Shown here one piece after another: positions 10,731 through 17,116 of a DNA stretch of 23,080 nt. Numbering within the stretch: position 1 is the first letter of the stretch; each line of letters starts with the position of its first letter. The DNA comes from Chloroflexota bacterium (GTDB lineage: Bacteria; Chloroflexota; Anaerolineae; J102): the NCBI GenBank assembly GCA_013152695.1, contig JAADFV010000265.1, forward strand, positions 1 to 23,080, read 5' to 3'. The position numbers and the translations under genes were made by a program. Under the pieces are notes generated by a model. It had not been told where the DNA came from, ran no database searches, and was given only the letters and a program-made list of their open reading frames with translations.

Positions 10731-11096
10731 ATGCTTCCTCCACTGCAACCTCGAGTCAATATCTGGTTCGAGATTGATGGCAAGGTCGCCATCAGTCTCT
10801 GGCGTGTCCGCCTTCTGCAAGAGGTGGATCGTACTGGCTCGATTAGCGCCGCGGCCGTGGCGATGGGCGTGCAATATCGCCTGGCCTGGCAGCGTATTCA
10901 TGAAATGGAGGAACGGCTGGGCGTATCCCTTGTCTCTGCGACGGTGGGGGGACGGGGAGGCGGTGGTTCCAAACTTACACCAACGGCTCACATTATTCTC
11001 GATCAGTTTCAAACAATGGCGCAGGCCATTGATGAATGTGCTCATGTTGAGTACCAACGACATTTCGGCCGTTTAAACACAGAGGAAAAGTCATGA
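10731..11096 (+). CDS. ModE/LysR-type HTH regulator (molybdate/tungstate-responsive family)
   Basis: A 121-aa DNA-binding protein matching the N-terminal domain of ModE. The winged helix region shows ISLWRVRLLQEVDRTGSIS and AAAVAMGVQYRLAWQRIHEME, followed by the diagnostic glycine-rich wing GGRGGGGSKLT. It lacks the C-terminal di-MOP ligand-binding domains of E. coli ModE, so it may sense oxyanion through a partner or act constitutively. The stop overlaps the tupA start by the ATGA arrangement. Family knowledge (ModE, and the TunR-type regulators of tungstate uptake) plus position make control of tupABC and the moa genes likely. No ribosome site precedes the ATG; the upstream bases are pyrimidine-rich. 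Confidence 0.85.
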   Translation: MLPPLQPRVNIWFEIDGKVAISLWRVRLLQEVDRTGSISAAAVAMGVQYRLAWQRIHEMEERLGVSLVSATVGGRGGGGSKLTPTAHIILDQFQTMAQAIDECAHVEYQRHFGRLNTEEKS

Positions 11097-12016
11097 AAAT
11101 AGCGCAACGTCCTTCTTCTTTCTCCTTTTTTCGCAACGACTTTTTTTTCGCTGGCGATATGTTTTCTCGACATATCGTTTTGGGGCTAGCTGTCCTTCTT
11201 GTGGTGATTTTAGTGGTTGGTTGTGTGCCGGTGCCTGCCCCCGCCGCTGCTACTCCAGAGAGTGATAACAAACTGGTTCTTGCCACCACCACCAGCACCT
11301 ATGATAGCGGCTTACTCGATGATATTTTACCCGATTTCGAAGCTAAGACCGGGATTTCTGTACAAGTAGTGGCCGTTGGTACGGGCCAAGCTTTGGCTTT
11401 GGGCCGGGCCGGAGATGCCGATGTTTTGCTGGTGCATGCCCGTCATTTGGAGGATGCTTTTGTAGCCGAGGGGTACGCGCCCGCCCGCTACGATGTCATG
11501 TACAATGACTTTGTCATTGTGGGGCCTGCATCCGATCCGGCGCAGATCAAAGGCATGAGGGATGCAGCCCAGGCTTTGGCGCAGATCGCTGCTCGTCAGG
11601 CCCTCTTTATCTCCCGTGGCGATAATTCTGGCACCTATGTCAAAGAGCAGTCTTTGTGGCAGGATGCCGGGGTGAAGCCGGCGGGGGATTGGTATCAAAG
11701 TGTGGGGCAGGGAATGGGGGCTGTGCTCAATATGGCCAACGAGAGGCAAGCCTACACCCTCAGCGATCGGGGAACGTATCTGGCCCGCACCCTCGAGGGC
11801 CTTCATCTCGATATTTTGGTGCAAGGCGATGCCCGCCTACGTAATCCTTACGGCGTTCTCCCCCTGACCCCCAAGCCTGGCACAGACATCAACTATAAGG
11901 CGGCTCAAGCCTTTGTCGATTGGATCACCAGCCCTGAGGTGCAAGCGATGATCGGAGAATTCGGTAAAGATAAGTTCGGGCAGCCCCTCTTCTATCCCGA
12001 TGCTCAAGCAAATTGA
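11093..12016 (+). CDS. tupA: Tungstate ABC transporter substrate-binding lipoprotein TupA
   Basis: A 307-aa extracytoplasmic tungstate receptor. After a hydrophobic segment (about 24-43) comes a lipobox ending in Cys44 (VVGC), the site for lipid anchoring. Then LATTTSTYDSGLL carries the TTTS oxyanion-binding motif that marks TupA rather than ModA or WtpA. GTGQALALGRAGDADVLL and RGDNSGTYVKEQSLW are further TupA marks. The start at 11093 overlaps the regulator stop and has GAGGAAAAG upstream. A second ATG at 11159 would give a textbook lipoprotein signal peptide without the 22 extra residues but has no ribosome site. tupB follows after 12 bases. Confidence 0.95.
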   Translation: MKIAQRPSSFSFFRNDFFFAGDMFSRHIVLGLAVLLVVILVVGCVPVPAPAAATPESDNKLVLATTTSTYDSGLLDDILPDFEAKTGISVQVVAVGTGQALALGRAGDADVLLVHARHLEDAFVAEGYAPARYDVMYNDFVIVGPASDPAQIKGMRDAAQALAQIAARQALFISRGDNSGTYVKEQSLWQDAGVKPAGDWYQSVGQGMGAVLNMANERQAYTLSDRGTYLARTLEGLHLDILVQGDARLRNPYGVLPLTPKPGTDINYKAAQAFVDWITSPEVQAMIGEFGKDKFGQPLFYPDAQAN

Positions 12017-12028
12017 GCGAGATGTAAC

Positions 12029-12730
12029 ATGGACACCTTGATTCGCGGTTTTGGGCAAGCTCTTCAGCTTATTCTCCATTTGGATGCGGCCGTACGTGAG
12101 ATAGCCTTGCTTTCGCTGCAAGTCAGCGGAGCGGCCTTGTTGCTGAGTATCCTTTTTGGGATTCCCCTAGGCGTATGGTTGGGTCTCCGTAATTTCCGCG
12201 GCCGTCAGTTTCTCATTGCTTTCATCTACACCGGTATGGGATTACCCCCCGTCGTAGTCGGTCTTGCCATCTACCTCATGCTTTCTCATCAAGGGCCGTT
12301 GGGGGGCCTCGATTGGCTTTTCACACCCAAGGCCATGATCACAACCCAAACCATCCTGGCCTTACCCCTGGTGGCGGGTTTTACCATGACTTCTATTGCT
12401 TCCATTTCTCCGGAAGCACCACAGCAACTGCGCTCTCTGGGGGCCACTTCCACTCAGATCGTACTTACGCTTCTTTATGAGGCCAGGAATGGTGTATTCG
12501 CGGCGATTGTCGCCGGTTTTGGCGCCATCATCTCGGAGGTCGGGTCTGTGATGCTGGTTGGAGGCAATATCGAACACCATACCCGCGTCCTCACCACGGC
12601 TATCGTCCTCGAAACACGCAAAGGAAATTTCGATCTGGCCATCGCCCTCGGCCTTATCTTGGTCGGGCTTACTTTTTCTGCTAACTGGCTCTTACTCCAC
12701 CTGCAAGGACGCCTCGAACCCCGCCCATAA
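12029..12730 (+). CDS. tupB: Tungstate ABC transporter permease TupB
   Basis: A 233-aa inner-membrane permease with several hydrophobic helices, for example VSGAALLLSILFGIPLGVWL and FIYTGMGLPPVVVGLAIYL. The cytoplasmic coupling region is in LLYEARNGVFAAIVAGFGAIISEVG, followed by GSVMLVGGNIEHHTRVLTTAIVLETRKG, which is typical of TupB. It pairs with TupA and TupC to form the importer. The permease and ATPase genes are separated by a 59-base gap that contains a strong palindrome (12740-12763), unusual within an ABC operon. Confidence 0.94.
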   Translation: MDTLIRGFGQALQLILHLDAAVREIALLSLQVSGAALLLSILFGIPLGVWLGLRNFRGRQFLIAFIYTGMGLPPVVVGLAIYLMLSHQGPLGGLDWLFTPKAMITTQTILALPLVAGFTMTSIASISPEAPQQLRSLGATSTQIVLTLLYEARNGVFAAIVAGFGAIISEVGSVMLVGGNIEHHTRVLTTAIVLETRKGNFDLAIALGLILVGLTFSANWLLLHLQGRLEPRP

Positions 12731-12739
12731 GACTGGTCG

Positions 12740-12763
12740 AGCAAGCCATGATCATGGTTTGCT
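12740..12763. terminator. 24-base palindrome followed by T-rich bases between tupB and tupC
   Basis: AGCAAGCCATGA (12740-12751) and TCATGGTTTGCT (12752-12763) are reverse complements apart from one G-T wobble, and are followed by TTATTTTG. As RNA it makes a stem with a small loop and a U-rich tail, a plausible partial terminator. As DNA it could be an operator. Confidence 0.5.
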
Positions 12764-12789
12764 TTATTTTGTAGCAAATATTCCTGCCC

Positions 12790-13524
12790 ATGCCTACTGC
12801 CACCCCCATTCTAAGTCTTCATGATATTCACCATCGCTATGGTGAACGTACAGTTCTGCGCCTTGAGCATCTCGATATTTGTGAAGGAGAGCTTTTGGCT
12901 TTGGTTGGGCCCTCGGGAGCAGGAAAAAGTACCTTGCTGCGGCTTCTCAATTTTCTGGAGGCACCCACGCAGGGGACGGTACTTTATCATGGCCAGGCTT
13001 ACACGCCTACTACCCTTCCGCTTGACATCCGGCGTCGTATCACGACGGTGTTTCAGCAACCCTACTTGCTCAATACCAGCGTCTACCATAATGTGACTTA
13101 TGGCTTACGTTTGCGTGGCAATCGTAATGGTCAGGCCCTTGTCGAAGAAATCCTGGAGACGGTAGGTCTTTCCAGCTTGCGGGATGCCCCTGCTCGTACC
13201 CTCAGTGGGGGCGAGGCCCAGCGCGTCTCTCTGGCCCGAGGATTGGTACTCGAGCCAGAGATTTTTCTCTTGGATGAACCGACGGCTAATCTTGATCCGG
13301 CCAATGTGCGCTTGCTGGAAAATATCATTCTTCACGCCAACCGGAATCATCGCACAACCATTGTCCTCGTCACACACAACATCTGGCAGGCACGGCGGTT
13401 GGCACAACGAGTCGCCTTTCTTTTCGACGGCGAACTCCTGGAAGTCTCTCCCACCACTCAATTTTTCGAATCACCCCAACACCCCAAATCTGCTGCCTTC
13501 ATTCGCGGCGAATTGATTTACTAA
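12790..13524 (+). CDS. tupC: Tungstate ABC transporter ATP-binding protein TupC
   Basis: A 244-aa ABC ATPase energising TupB. Walker A is GPSGAGKS (40-47), the Q-loop lies in [10 protein letters not shown], the signature is [14 protein letters not shown], and Walker B is [12 protein letters not shown], with the switch histidine in VLVTHN. Short length, context and partner genes point to tungstate rather than a general phosphate or molybdate system. It ends two bases before moaC, linking uptake to cofactor synthesis in one transcript. Confidence 0.94.
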   Translation: MPTATPILSLHDIHHRYGERTVLRLEHLDICEGELLALVGPSGAGKSTLLRLLNFLEAPTQGTVLYHGQAYTPTTLPLDIRRRITTVFQQPYLLNTSVYHNVTYGLRLRGNRNGQALVEEILETVGLSSLRDAPARTLSGGEAQRVSLARGLVLEPEIFLLDEPTANLDPANVRLLENIILHANRNHRTTIVLVTHNIWQARRLAQRVAFLFDGELLEVSPTTQFFESPQHPKSAAFIRGELIY

Positions 13525-13526
13525 CC

Positions 13527-14015
13527 ATGACAGAACTTACTCATTTAGATGCTCAAGGCCAGGCCAACATGGTCGATGTTGCCGAAAAAGCCGTCACCTC
13601 CCGCACAGCCATCGCCACTGCTCACATCACGATGCAACCCGAGACATTGGCCGCGATTCAGGCTGGCGATGTCAAAAAGGGAGATGTGCTGGGGACAGCA
13701 CGGGTGGCCGGAATCATGGCAGCCAAAAAGACCCATGAGCTTATTCCTCTGTGCCATCCTCTCTTATTGACTAAAGTCACAATCGATTTTGCCTACACGG
13801 ATAGCGGCGTACGGATTACGGCTACAGTACGCTGTAAAGGCCAAACCGGTGTAGAAATGGAGGCACTTACGGCAGCCTCTGTCGCGGCTTTGACCATTTA
13901 CGACATGGCTAAAGCCCTGGAAAAAACCATGTGCATCGAGGATGTGCATTTGCTTTACAAAGAGGGGGGAAAGAGTGGTCGCTTTGTGGCTACAGATGCC
14001 GCTCCCGACGTTTAA
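13527..14015 (+). CDS. moaC: Cyclic pyranopterin monophosphate synthase MoaC
   Basis: A 162-aa enzyme that converts the MoaA product to cyclic pyranopterin monophosphate, the first stable molybdopterin precursor. Conserved marks are MVDV (15-18), [13 protein letters not shown] (67-79), GVEMEALTA (108-116), DMAK (126-129) and the C-terminal KEGGKSG with catalytic lysines. Length is normal for bacterial MoaC. It begins two bases after tupC and is followed by moaD-moaE after 87 bases. MoaA itself is not in this window. Confidence 0.96.
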   Translation: MTELTHLDAQGQANMVDVAEKAVTSRTAIATAHITMQPETLAAIQAGDVKKGDVLGTARVAGIMAAKKTHELIPLCHPLLLTKVTIDFAYTDSGVRITATVRCKGQTGVEMEALTAASVAALTIYDMAKALEKTMCIEDVHLLYKEGGKSGRFVATDAAPDV

Positions 14016-14102
14016 GGTGATTTAGATAGGTTGACCCTGGCTCTATGCTGCTCCCTTACAAAATCATTCATCCCCACCAAAGATATCCTGGAGAACAAAT
14101 TG

Positions 14103-14792
14103 ATGAAGATTAAAGTCAGATTTTTTGCCGCCATGCGAGATATTTTTCAGACACCGCTGCTCGAACTGGAACTCCCTGACGGCGCATCTGTTCAAGATAT
14201 GATCGATAAATTACGTGAGCAGACGCCTGCTTTTACTGGCACGGGCGCTTTACACGTTGCCATCAACAAACGCTATGCCCGTTGGGATGAAAAGCTCAAA
14301 GATGGAGATGAGGTTGCTATTTTCCCGCCGGTGGCCGGGGGTCAGGACAGGCGTCGCTTTTGGATTACCCGAGAGCCTTTGTCTCTCGATGCGATGGCAG
14401 ACCTGGTCAATGCCCCGGATCGGGGCGCGATTGTCTTGTTTTCGGGCATTGTCCGAGGTGTGACCGGTGATTTGGAGACCGATCATTTAGAATACGAAGC
14501 ATACGAGGAGATGGCGCCGGCGATGCTGGCCCAAATCGGTGCTGAAGTGCAGGAGAAGTGGCCGCAGATTGCCGACATTGCCATTGTGCACCGTATTGGC
14601 CGCATGGAGGTGGGCGAATCCAGTGTGATGATTGCTGTGGCTGCTGCGCACAGGCAAGGTGTGTTCGAGGCCTGTAGCTATGCGATCGAACGACTCAAGC
14701 GGATTGTGCCTGTATGGAAAAAAGAGGTGGGGCCTGATGGAAGTTTTTGGGTGGAAGGGCCGCAGGGCGAGGGTAGCCCGCCTACTTTCTAA
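14103..14792 (+). CDS. moaD-moaE: Molybdopterin synthase, MoaD-MoaE fusion
   Basis: A 229-aa fusion of the small sulfur-carrier and large catalytic subunits of molybdopterin synthase. Residues 1-80 are a beta-grasp MoaD ending FPPVAGG, with the diglycine at 79-80. Residues 81-229 are MoaE, with HRIG and the active-site lysines in IVPVWKKE. In free MoaD the diglycine must be the C-terminus to be thiocarboxylated, so this protein must be cleaved after Gly80 or served by another carrier. The mycobacterial MoaX fusion is the known precedent and is processed. The frame is open from 14031, but MKIKVRFF at 14103 is the family start, with GGAG upstream. A strong terminator follows, closing the tungstate/moa operon. 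Confidence 0.93.
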   Translation: MKIKVRFFAAMRDIFQTPLLELELPDGASVQDMIDKLREQTPAFTGTGALHVAINKRYARWDEKLKDGDEVAIFPPVAGGQDRRRFWITREPLSLDAMADLVNAPDRGAIVLFSGIVRGVTGDLETDHLEYEAYEEMAPAMLAQIGAEVQEKWPQIADIAIVHRIGRMEVGESSVMIAVAAAHRQGVFEACSYAIERLKRIVPVWKKEVGPDGSFWVEGPQGEGSPPTF

Positions 14793-14839
14793 GAGCAAAC
14801 ACAGAAAGTTTGTTGGCTAAGGCGTTCTCTTTATTAACT

Positions 14840-14880
14840 GCGCTCTTCTACCTCCTGTGTTTAGGTAGGGAGCGCTTTTT
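14840..14880 (+). terminator. Intrinsic terminator after moaD-moaE
   Basis: GCGCTC-TT-CTACCT pairs with AGGTAG-G-GAGCGC around a 9-base loop, followed by TTTTT. It is the first convincing terminator downstream of tig on the plus strand. Confidence 0.85.
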
Positions 14881-14936
14881 GTTAAAGTTACAGCGCGTTT
14901 TTCGCCGTTCATGCTTGAACGTAGATCACACTGTGT

Positions 14937-14950
14937 TGATATCCATATCA
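14937..14950. repeat. Inverted repeat upstream of the pit promoter
   Basis: TGATAT-CC-ATATCA is a perfect inverted repeat about 35 bases upstream of the -35 box of pit, a position suited to an activator site. The regulator is unknown. Confidence 0.35.
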
Positions 14951-14984
14951 GGATCAATACCTGCAGAAATCCAGGGCGATGAAC

Positions 14985-15013
14985 TTGACCCTGGCTCCGG
15001 TTTTTGGCATAAT
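14985..15013 (+). promoter_or_regulatory. Promoter of the pit operon, with overlapping inverted repeat
   Basis: TTGACC (14985-14990) and CATAAT (15008-15013) are spaced by 17 bases, each 5/6 to consensus, giving a start near 15020. CCAGGG (14971-14976) and CCCTGG (14989-14994) form an inverted repeat that brackets the -35 box and could be a repressor site. The leader also contains a hairpin, CCCCG (15069-15073) with CGGGG (15098-15102), just before the start codon. Together with the terminator at 14840, these account for the gap 14793-15121. Confidence 0.65.
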
Positions 15014-15121
15014 GCAAGCTCTTTTGTTAAGATGACTTAATCCACATTGTCGATCACATAAAATTGAGCCCCGGCGAGCAAGGACGCTTCCGCTTTTCGG
15101 GGTGGAAAATGAGGTTACCGG

Positions 15122-16117
15122 ATGAATGAATGGATAACATTGGGCGTGCTTTTGTTTTTGGCGCTCGGATTTAATTTTCTGAATGGTTTTCATGATGCGG
15201 CAAATGTTGTGGCCACAATGATTGCCTCTCGGGCGCTATCATCGCGAGCGGCCTTGACGCTGGCGGCTATAGCCAACTTTTTAGGGCCACTTATTTTTGG
15301 TGTGGCAGTGGCTACCACTATCGGTAAAGACATGATCGATCCTTCCAGCATCACCATTACTGTGGTTATTGCTGCTTTGATTTCAGCCAACGCCTGGAAC
15401 ATCATCACCTGGTGGTTTGGCATTCCTTCCAGTTCGTCCCATGCTTTGGCTGGGGGGTTGGTGGGAGCGGCTGTAATGTTTGGAGGTATCCATATCCTGC
15501 GAGCAGATGGCTTGATCACCATTGCTCTGGCTCTTTTCATTTCTCCGGTACTGGGTTTTGTAACTGGATGGTTATTGCTCAAGCTGACGCTTTGGTTGGC
15601 GCGTAATGCCACTCCTAAAATCAATCATACCTTCAATCTTGCTCAGATCGTGACTGCCTCTGCTCTCGCACTTTCTCATGGCACCAATGATGCCCAAAAG
15701 GCTATGGGGATCATTGCCATGGGCCTAGTTACCCTGGGTTTTCAAGATTCATTTTATATTCCGACCTGGGTCATTTTGGCCAGTGCCATACCCATTGGTG
15801 TCGGTACGGCAACAGGTGGCTGGCGTATCATTCATACGTTGGGAGGCAAGTTTTATCGCATCCGTCCTATTCATAGTTTCACATCGCAGCTAGCATCGGC
15901 AGCAGTGATCATCGGTGCCTCTATTTTGGGTGGCCCCGTCAGCACCACCCATGTGGTAAGTTCTACCATCGTGGGCGTTGGTGCTGCAGAGCGGATGAGT
16001 AAAGTACGATGGAGCAATCTTACCGATATCGGTATTGCCTGGTTGATTACCGTACCGATCACGATGTTGCTGGCCGCACTGATTTATCCTGTGTTGCGCC
16101 TGGTCATGGGCCCCTGA
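15122..16117 (+). CDS. pit: Inorganic phosphate transporter, PiT family
   Basis: A 331-aa polytopic membrane protein that imports phosphate, usually as a metal-phosphate or proton symporter. Both halves carry the PiT signature: FNFLNGFHDAANVVAT near the N-terminus and ALSHGTNDAQKAMG in the middle. About ten hydrophobic segments are visible. GIPSSSSHAL and GGPVSTTHVV are the paired P-S-S/T-S-H type loops of the family. It is shorter than E. coli PitA (499 aa) and closer to the compact archaeal/bacterial type. GAGG lies shortly before the start. The next gene is its DUF47 partner, separated by a hairpin. Confidence 0.94.
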   Translation: MNEWITLGVLLFLALGFNFLNGFHDAANVVATMIASRALSSRAALTLAAIANFLGPLIFGVAVATTIGKDMIDPSSITITVVIAALISANAWNIITWWFGIPSSSSHALAGGLVGAAVMFGGIHILRADGLITIALALFISPVLGFVTGWLLLKLTLWLARNATPKINHTFNLAQIVTASALALSHGTNDAQKAMGIIAMGLVTLGFQDSFYIPTWVILASAIPIGVGTATGGWRIIHTLGGKFYRIRPIHSFTSQLASAAVIIGASILGGPVSTTHVVSSTIVGVGAAERMSKVRWSNLTDIGIAWLITVPITMLLAALIYPVLRLVMGP

Positions 16118-16128
16118 AGAAGCACCAT

Positions 16129-16150
16129 TGGCACCATGTGCCACCTTTTT
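16129..16150 (+). terminator. Intercistronic hairpin between pit and the DUF47 gene
   Basis: TGGCAC (16129-16134) and GTGCCA (16138-16143) form a perfect 6-bp stem with a CAT loop, followed by CC and TTTTT. It looks like a partial terminator that would lower expression of the downstream gene. Confidence 0.5.
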
Positions 16151-16205
16151 CGCAGCAATTATCCTTATTCAAGTCAATTTTTATGAAGCCGGAGGCAAAA
16201 CAGTC

Positions 16206-16832
16206 ATGGGACTTTATTTTAATAGCAAGAAAAAAGAGAACATTTTCATTCAACTTCTGAAAGAACAGGCAAGCACCGTCCAAATCGGTGTCAATGGATT
16301 GCTTCGTTATGTTAAAGAGGATGATAAGGAGGGGGCGCGCGCGTTGGAGGAAAGCGAAAAAGAGGGAGATGAGCTGCGCCGTATTCTCATCGACGAGCTG
16401 AATAAAACATTTGTCACGCCATTCGATCGTGAAGACATTTTTGAACTTTCTCTCTATTTGGACGATGTGCTCGACTATGCGTACAGTACTTTGTTGGAAA
16501 TGAATGTACTGAATGTGAGCTCTGATGAACAACTGATCAAGATGGTGGAGCGGGTCAAGGAAGCTGCAGACGAATTATCGATGGCAATGCAGCGTCTTTC
16601 TCAGAATCCCATGGTGGCGCTCGATCACTCCCGCCGGGCCAAGCATCGCGAAAATCAGGTGGAAAAGCTTTATCGTCAGGCCGTTGCTGAATTATTCAAT
16701 GGGCCGGAGGATATTCACCATATCATGTCGATGCTGCGTATCCGTGAAGTGTACCGCCATATCAGCAATGCCGCCGATCAGGCAGACCAGGCTGCCAATG
16801 TCATCGGTAAAGTCGTCATGAAGATGATGTAA
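16206..16832 (+). CDS. DUF47 family protein (PhoU-like partner of PiT transporter)
   Basis: A 208-aa, almost entirely helical, charged cytoplasmic protein of the DUF47/PhoU-related family, commonly encoded beside pit and thought to modulate it. Visible marks are ALEESEKEGDELRRILIDEL and FVTPFDREDIFELSLYLDDV in the first half, typical of the family, with acidic residues that in PhoU folds bind metal clusters. The frame is open from 16128, but the ATG at 16206 has GGAGG ten bases upstream and gives the expected N-terminus MGLYF. Role in phosphate transport is inferred from context. Confidence 0.9.
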   Translation: MGLYFNSKKKENIFIQLLKEQASTVQIGVNGLLRYVKEDDKEGARALEESEKEGDELRRILIDELNKTFVTPFDREDIFELSLYLDDVLDYAYSTLLEMNVLNVSSDEQLIKMVERVKEAADELSMAMQRLSQNPMVALDHSRRAKHRENQVEKLYRQAVAELFNGPEDIHHIMSMLRIREVYRHISNAADQADQAANVIGKVVMKMM

Positions 16833-16860
16833 GGAACAAGAAAGAGGATATTTTTACTGT

Positions 16861-16889
16861 TTGACAAAGACAGAAAAGAGTGCCATAAT
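16861..16889 (+). promoter_or_regulatory. Promoter of the AOR leader RNA
   Basis: TTGACA (16861-16866), a 17-base spacer, and CATAAT (16884-16889) give a near-perfect sigma-70 promoter. Transcription should start near 16896, about 220 bases before the AOR start codon. Confidence 0.8.
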
Positions 16890-16989
16890 AAAAAACGAGG
16901 TTGAAATCTTTCAGAAATAGGTGTAAGACGATTAGTCATATCTGTCACTGCAAACGGCGAAGAAGCCCGAACAACGCCGACCTCATTTT

Positions 16990-17012
16990 TCCCTTAGCTA
17001 AGGGGTCTTTTG
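16990..17012 (+). terminator. First hairpin of the AOR leader
   Basis: CCCTT (16991-16995) and AAGGG (17000-17004) close an AGCT loop, followed by GTCTTTTG. It is a short terminator-like hairpin immediately after the folded domain. Confidence 0.45.
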
Positions 17013-17018
17013 TAAGCA

Positions 17019-17051
17019 AAGCGCTATGTCGAACTGACATGGCGCTTTTTA
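17019..17051 (+). terminator. Strong intrinsic terminator in the AOR leader
   Basis: A 12-bp stem, AAGCGCTATGTC with GACATGGCGCTT (one T-G wobble), has a 5-base loop and a run of five T. It lies 65 bases upstream of the AOR start, so AOR expression needs read-through or antitermination, unless there is another promoter. Confidence 0.8.
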
Positions 17052-17073
17052 TATTCCATCGTTTTTCCACCTG

Positions 17074-17091
17074 ACCCTCGCCTAGGAGGGT
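17074..17091 (+). other. Hairpin just upstream of the AOR ribosome binding site
   Basis: ACCCTC (17074-17079) pairs with GAGGGT (17086-17091) around GCCTAG. It sits 11 bases before the AAAGGAGG ribosome site and could affect initiation or mRNA stability. The function is unknown. Confidence 0.4.
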
Positions 17092-17116
17092 TACCCGTCG
17101 CCAAAGGAGGCACACA

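Larger units (their letters stand above)
16896..17051 (+). ncRNA. Structured leader upstream of AOR: candidate riboswitch or small RNA
   Basis: From the predicted start, GAGGT (16897-16901) pairs with ACCTC (16980-16984), extendable to 7 bp. Enclosed are CAGA (16912-16915) with TCTG (16941-16944), a small GAC/GTC hairpin (16927-16937), and CGGCG (16955-16959) with CGCCG (16975-16979) stacked directly on the closing stem. This aptamer-like multi-branch fold is followed by CCCTT-AGCT-AAGGG with TCTTTT, and by a second, 12-bp terminator. The layout fits transcription attenuation of the tungsten enzyme gene, or a separate RNA of about 155 nt. It does not match any riboswitch class I can recall with confidence. 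Fragments GGTGTAAG, ACTGCAAACGGCGA and AAGCCCGAA faintly recall cobalamin elements, but the full core is absent. Confidence 0.55.

Noticed and set aside
10731..11096. ModE-type gene as a truncated, broken ModE
   Set aside because: The 121-aa single-domain form is a normal member of the family, and its stop is coupled to tupA, so it looks intact.
16896..16985. AOR leader as a cobalamin or Moco riboswitch
   Set aside because: Only scattered fragments resemble the cobalamin core, and the paired conserved blocks are incomplete. I could not find the conserved Moco arrangement. It is left unassigned.
16951..16985. GCAAACGGCGAAGAAG as a tmRNA tag-like coding segment
   Set aside because: It does not encode a tag ending in the usual Ala-Ala before a stop, and no tRNA-like Ala ends flank it.
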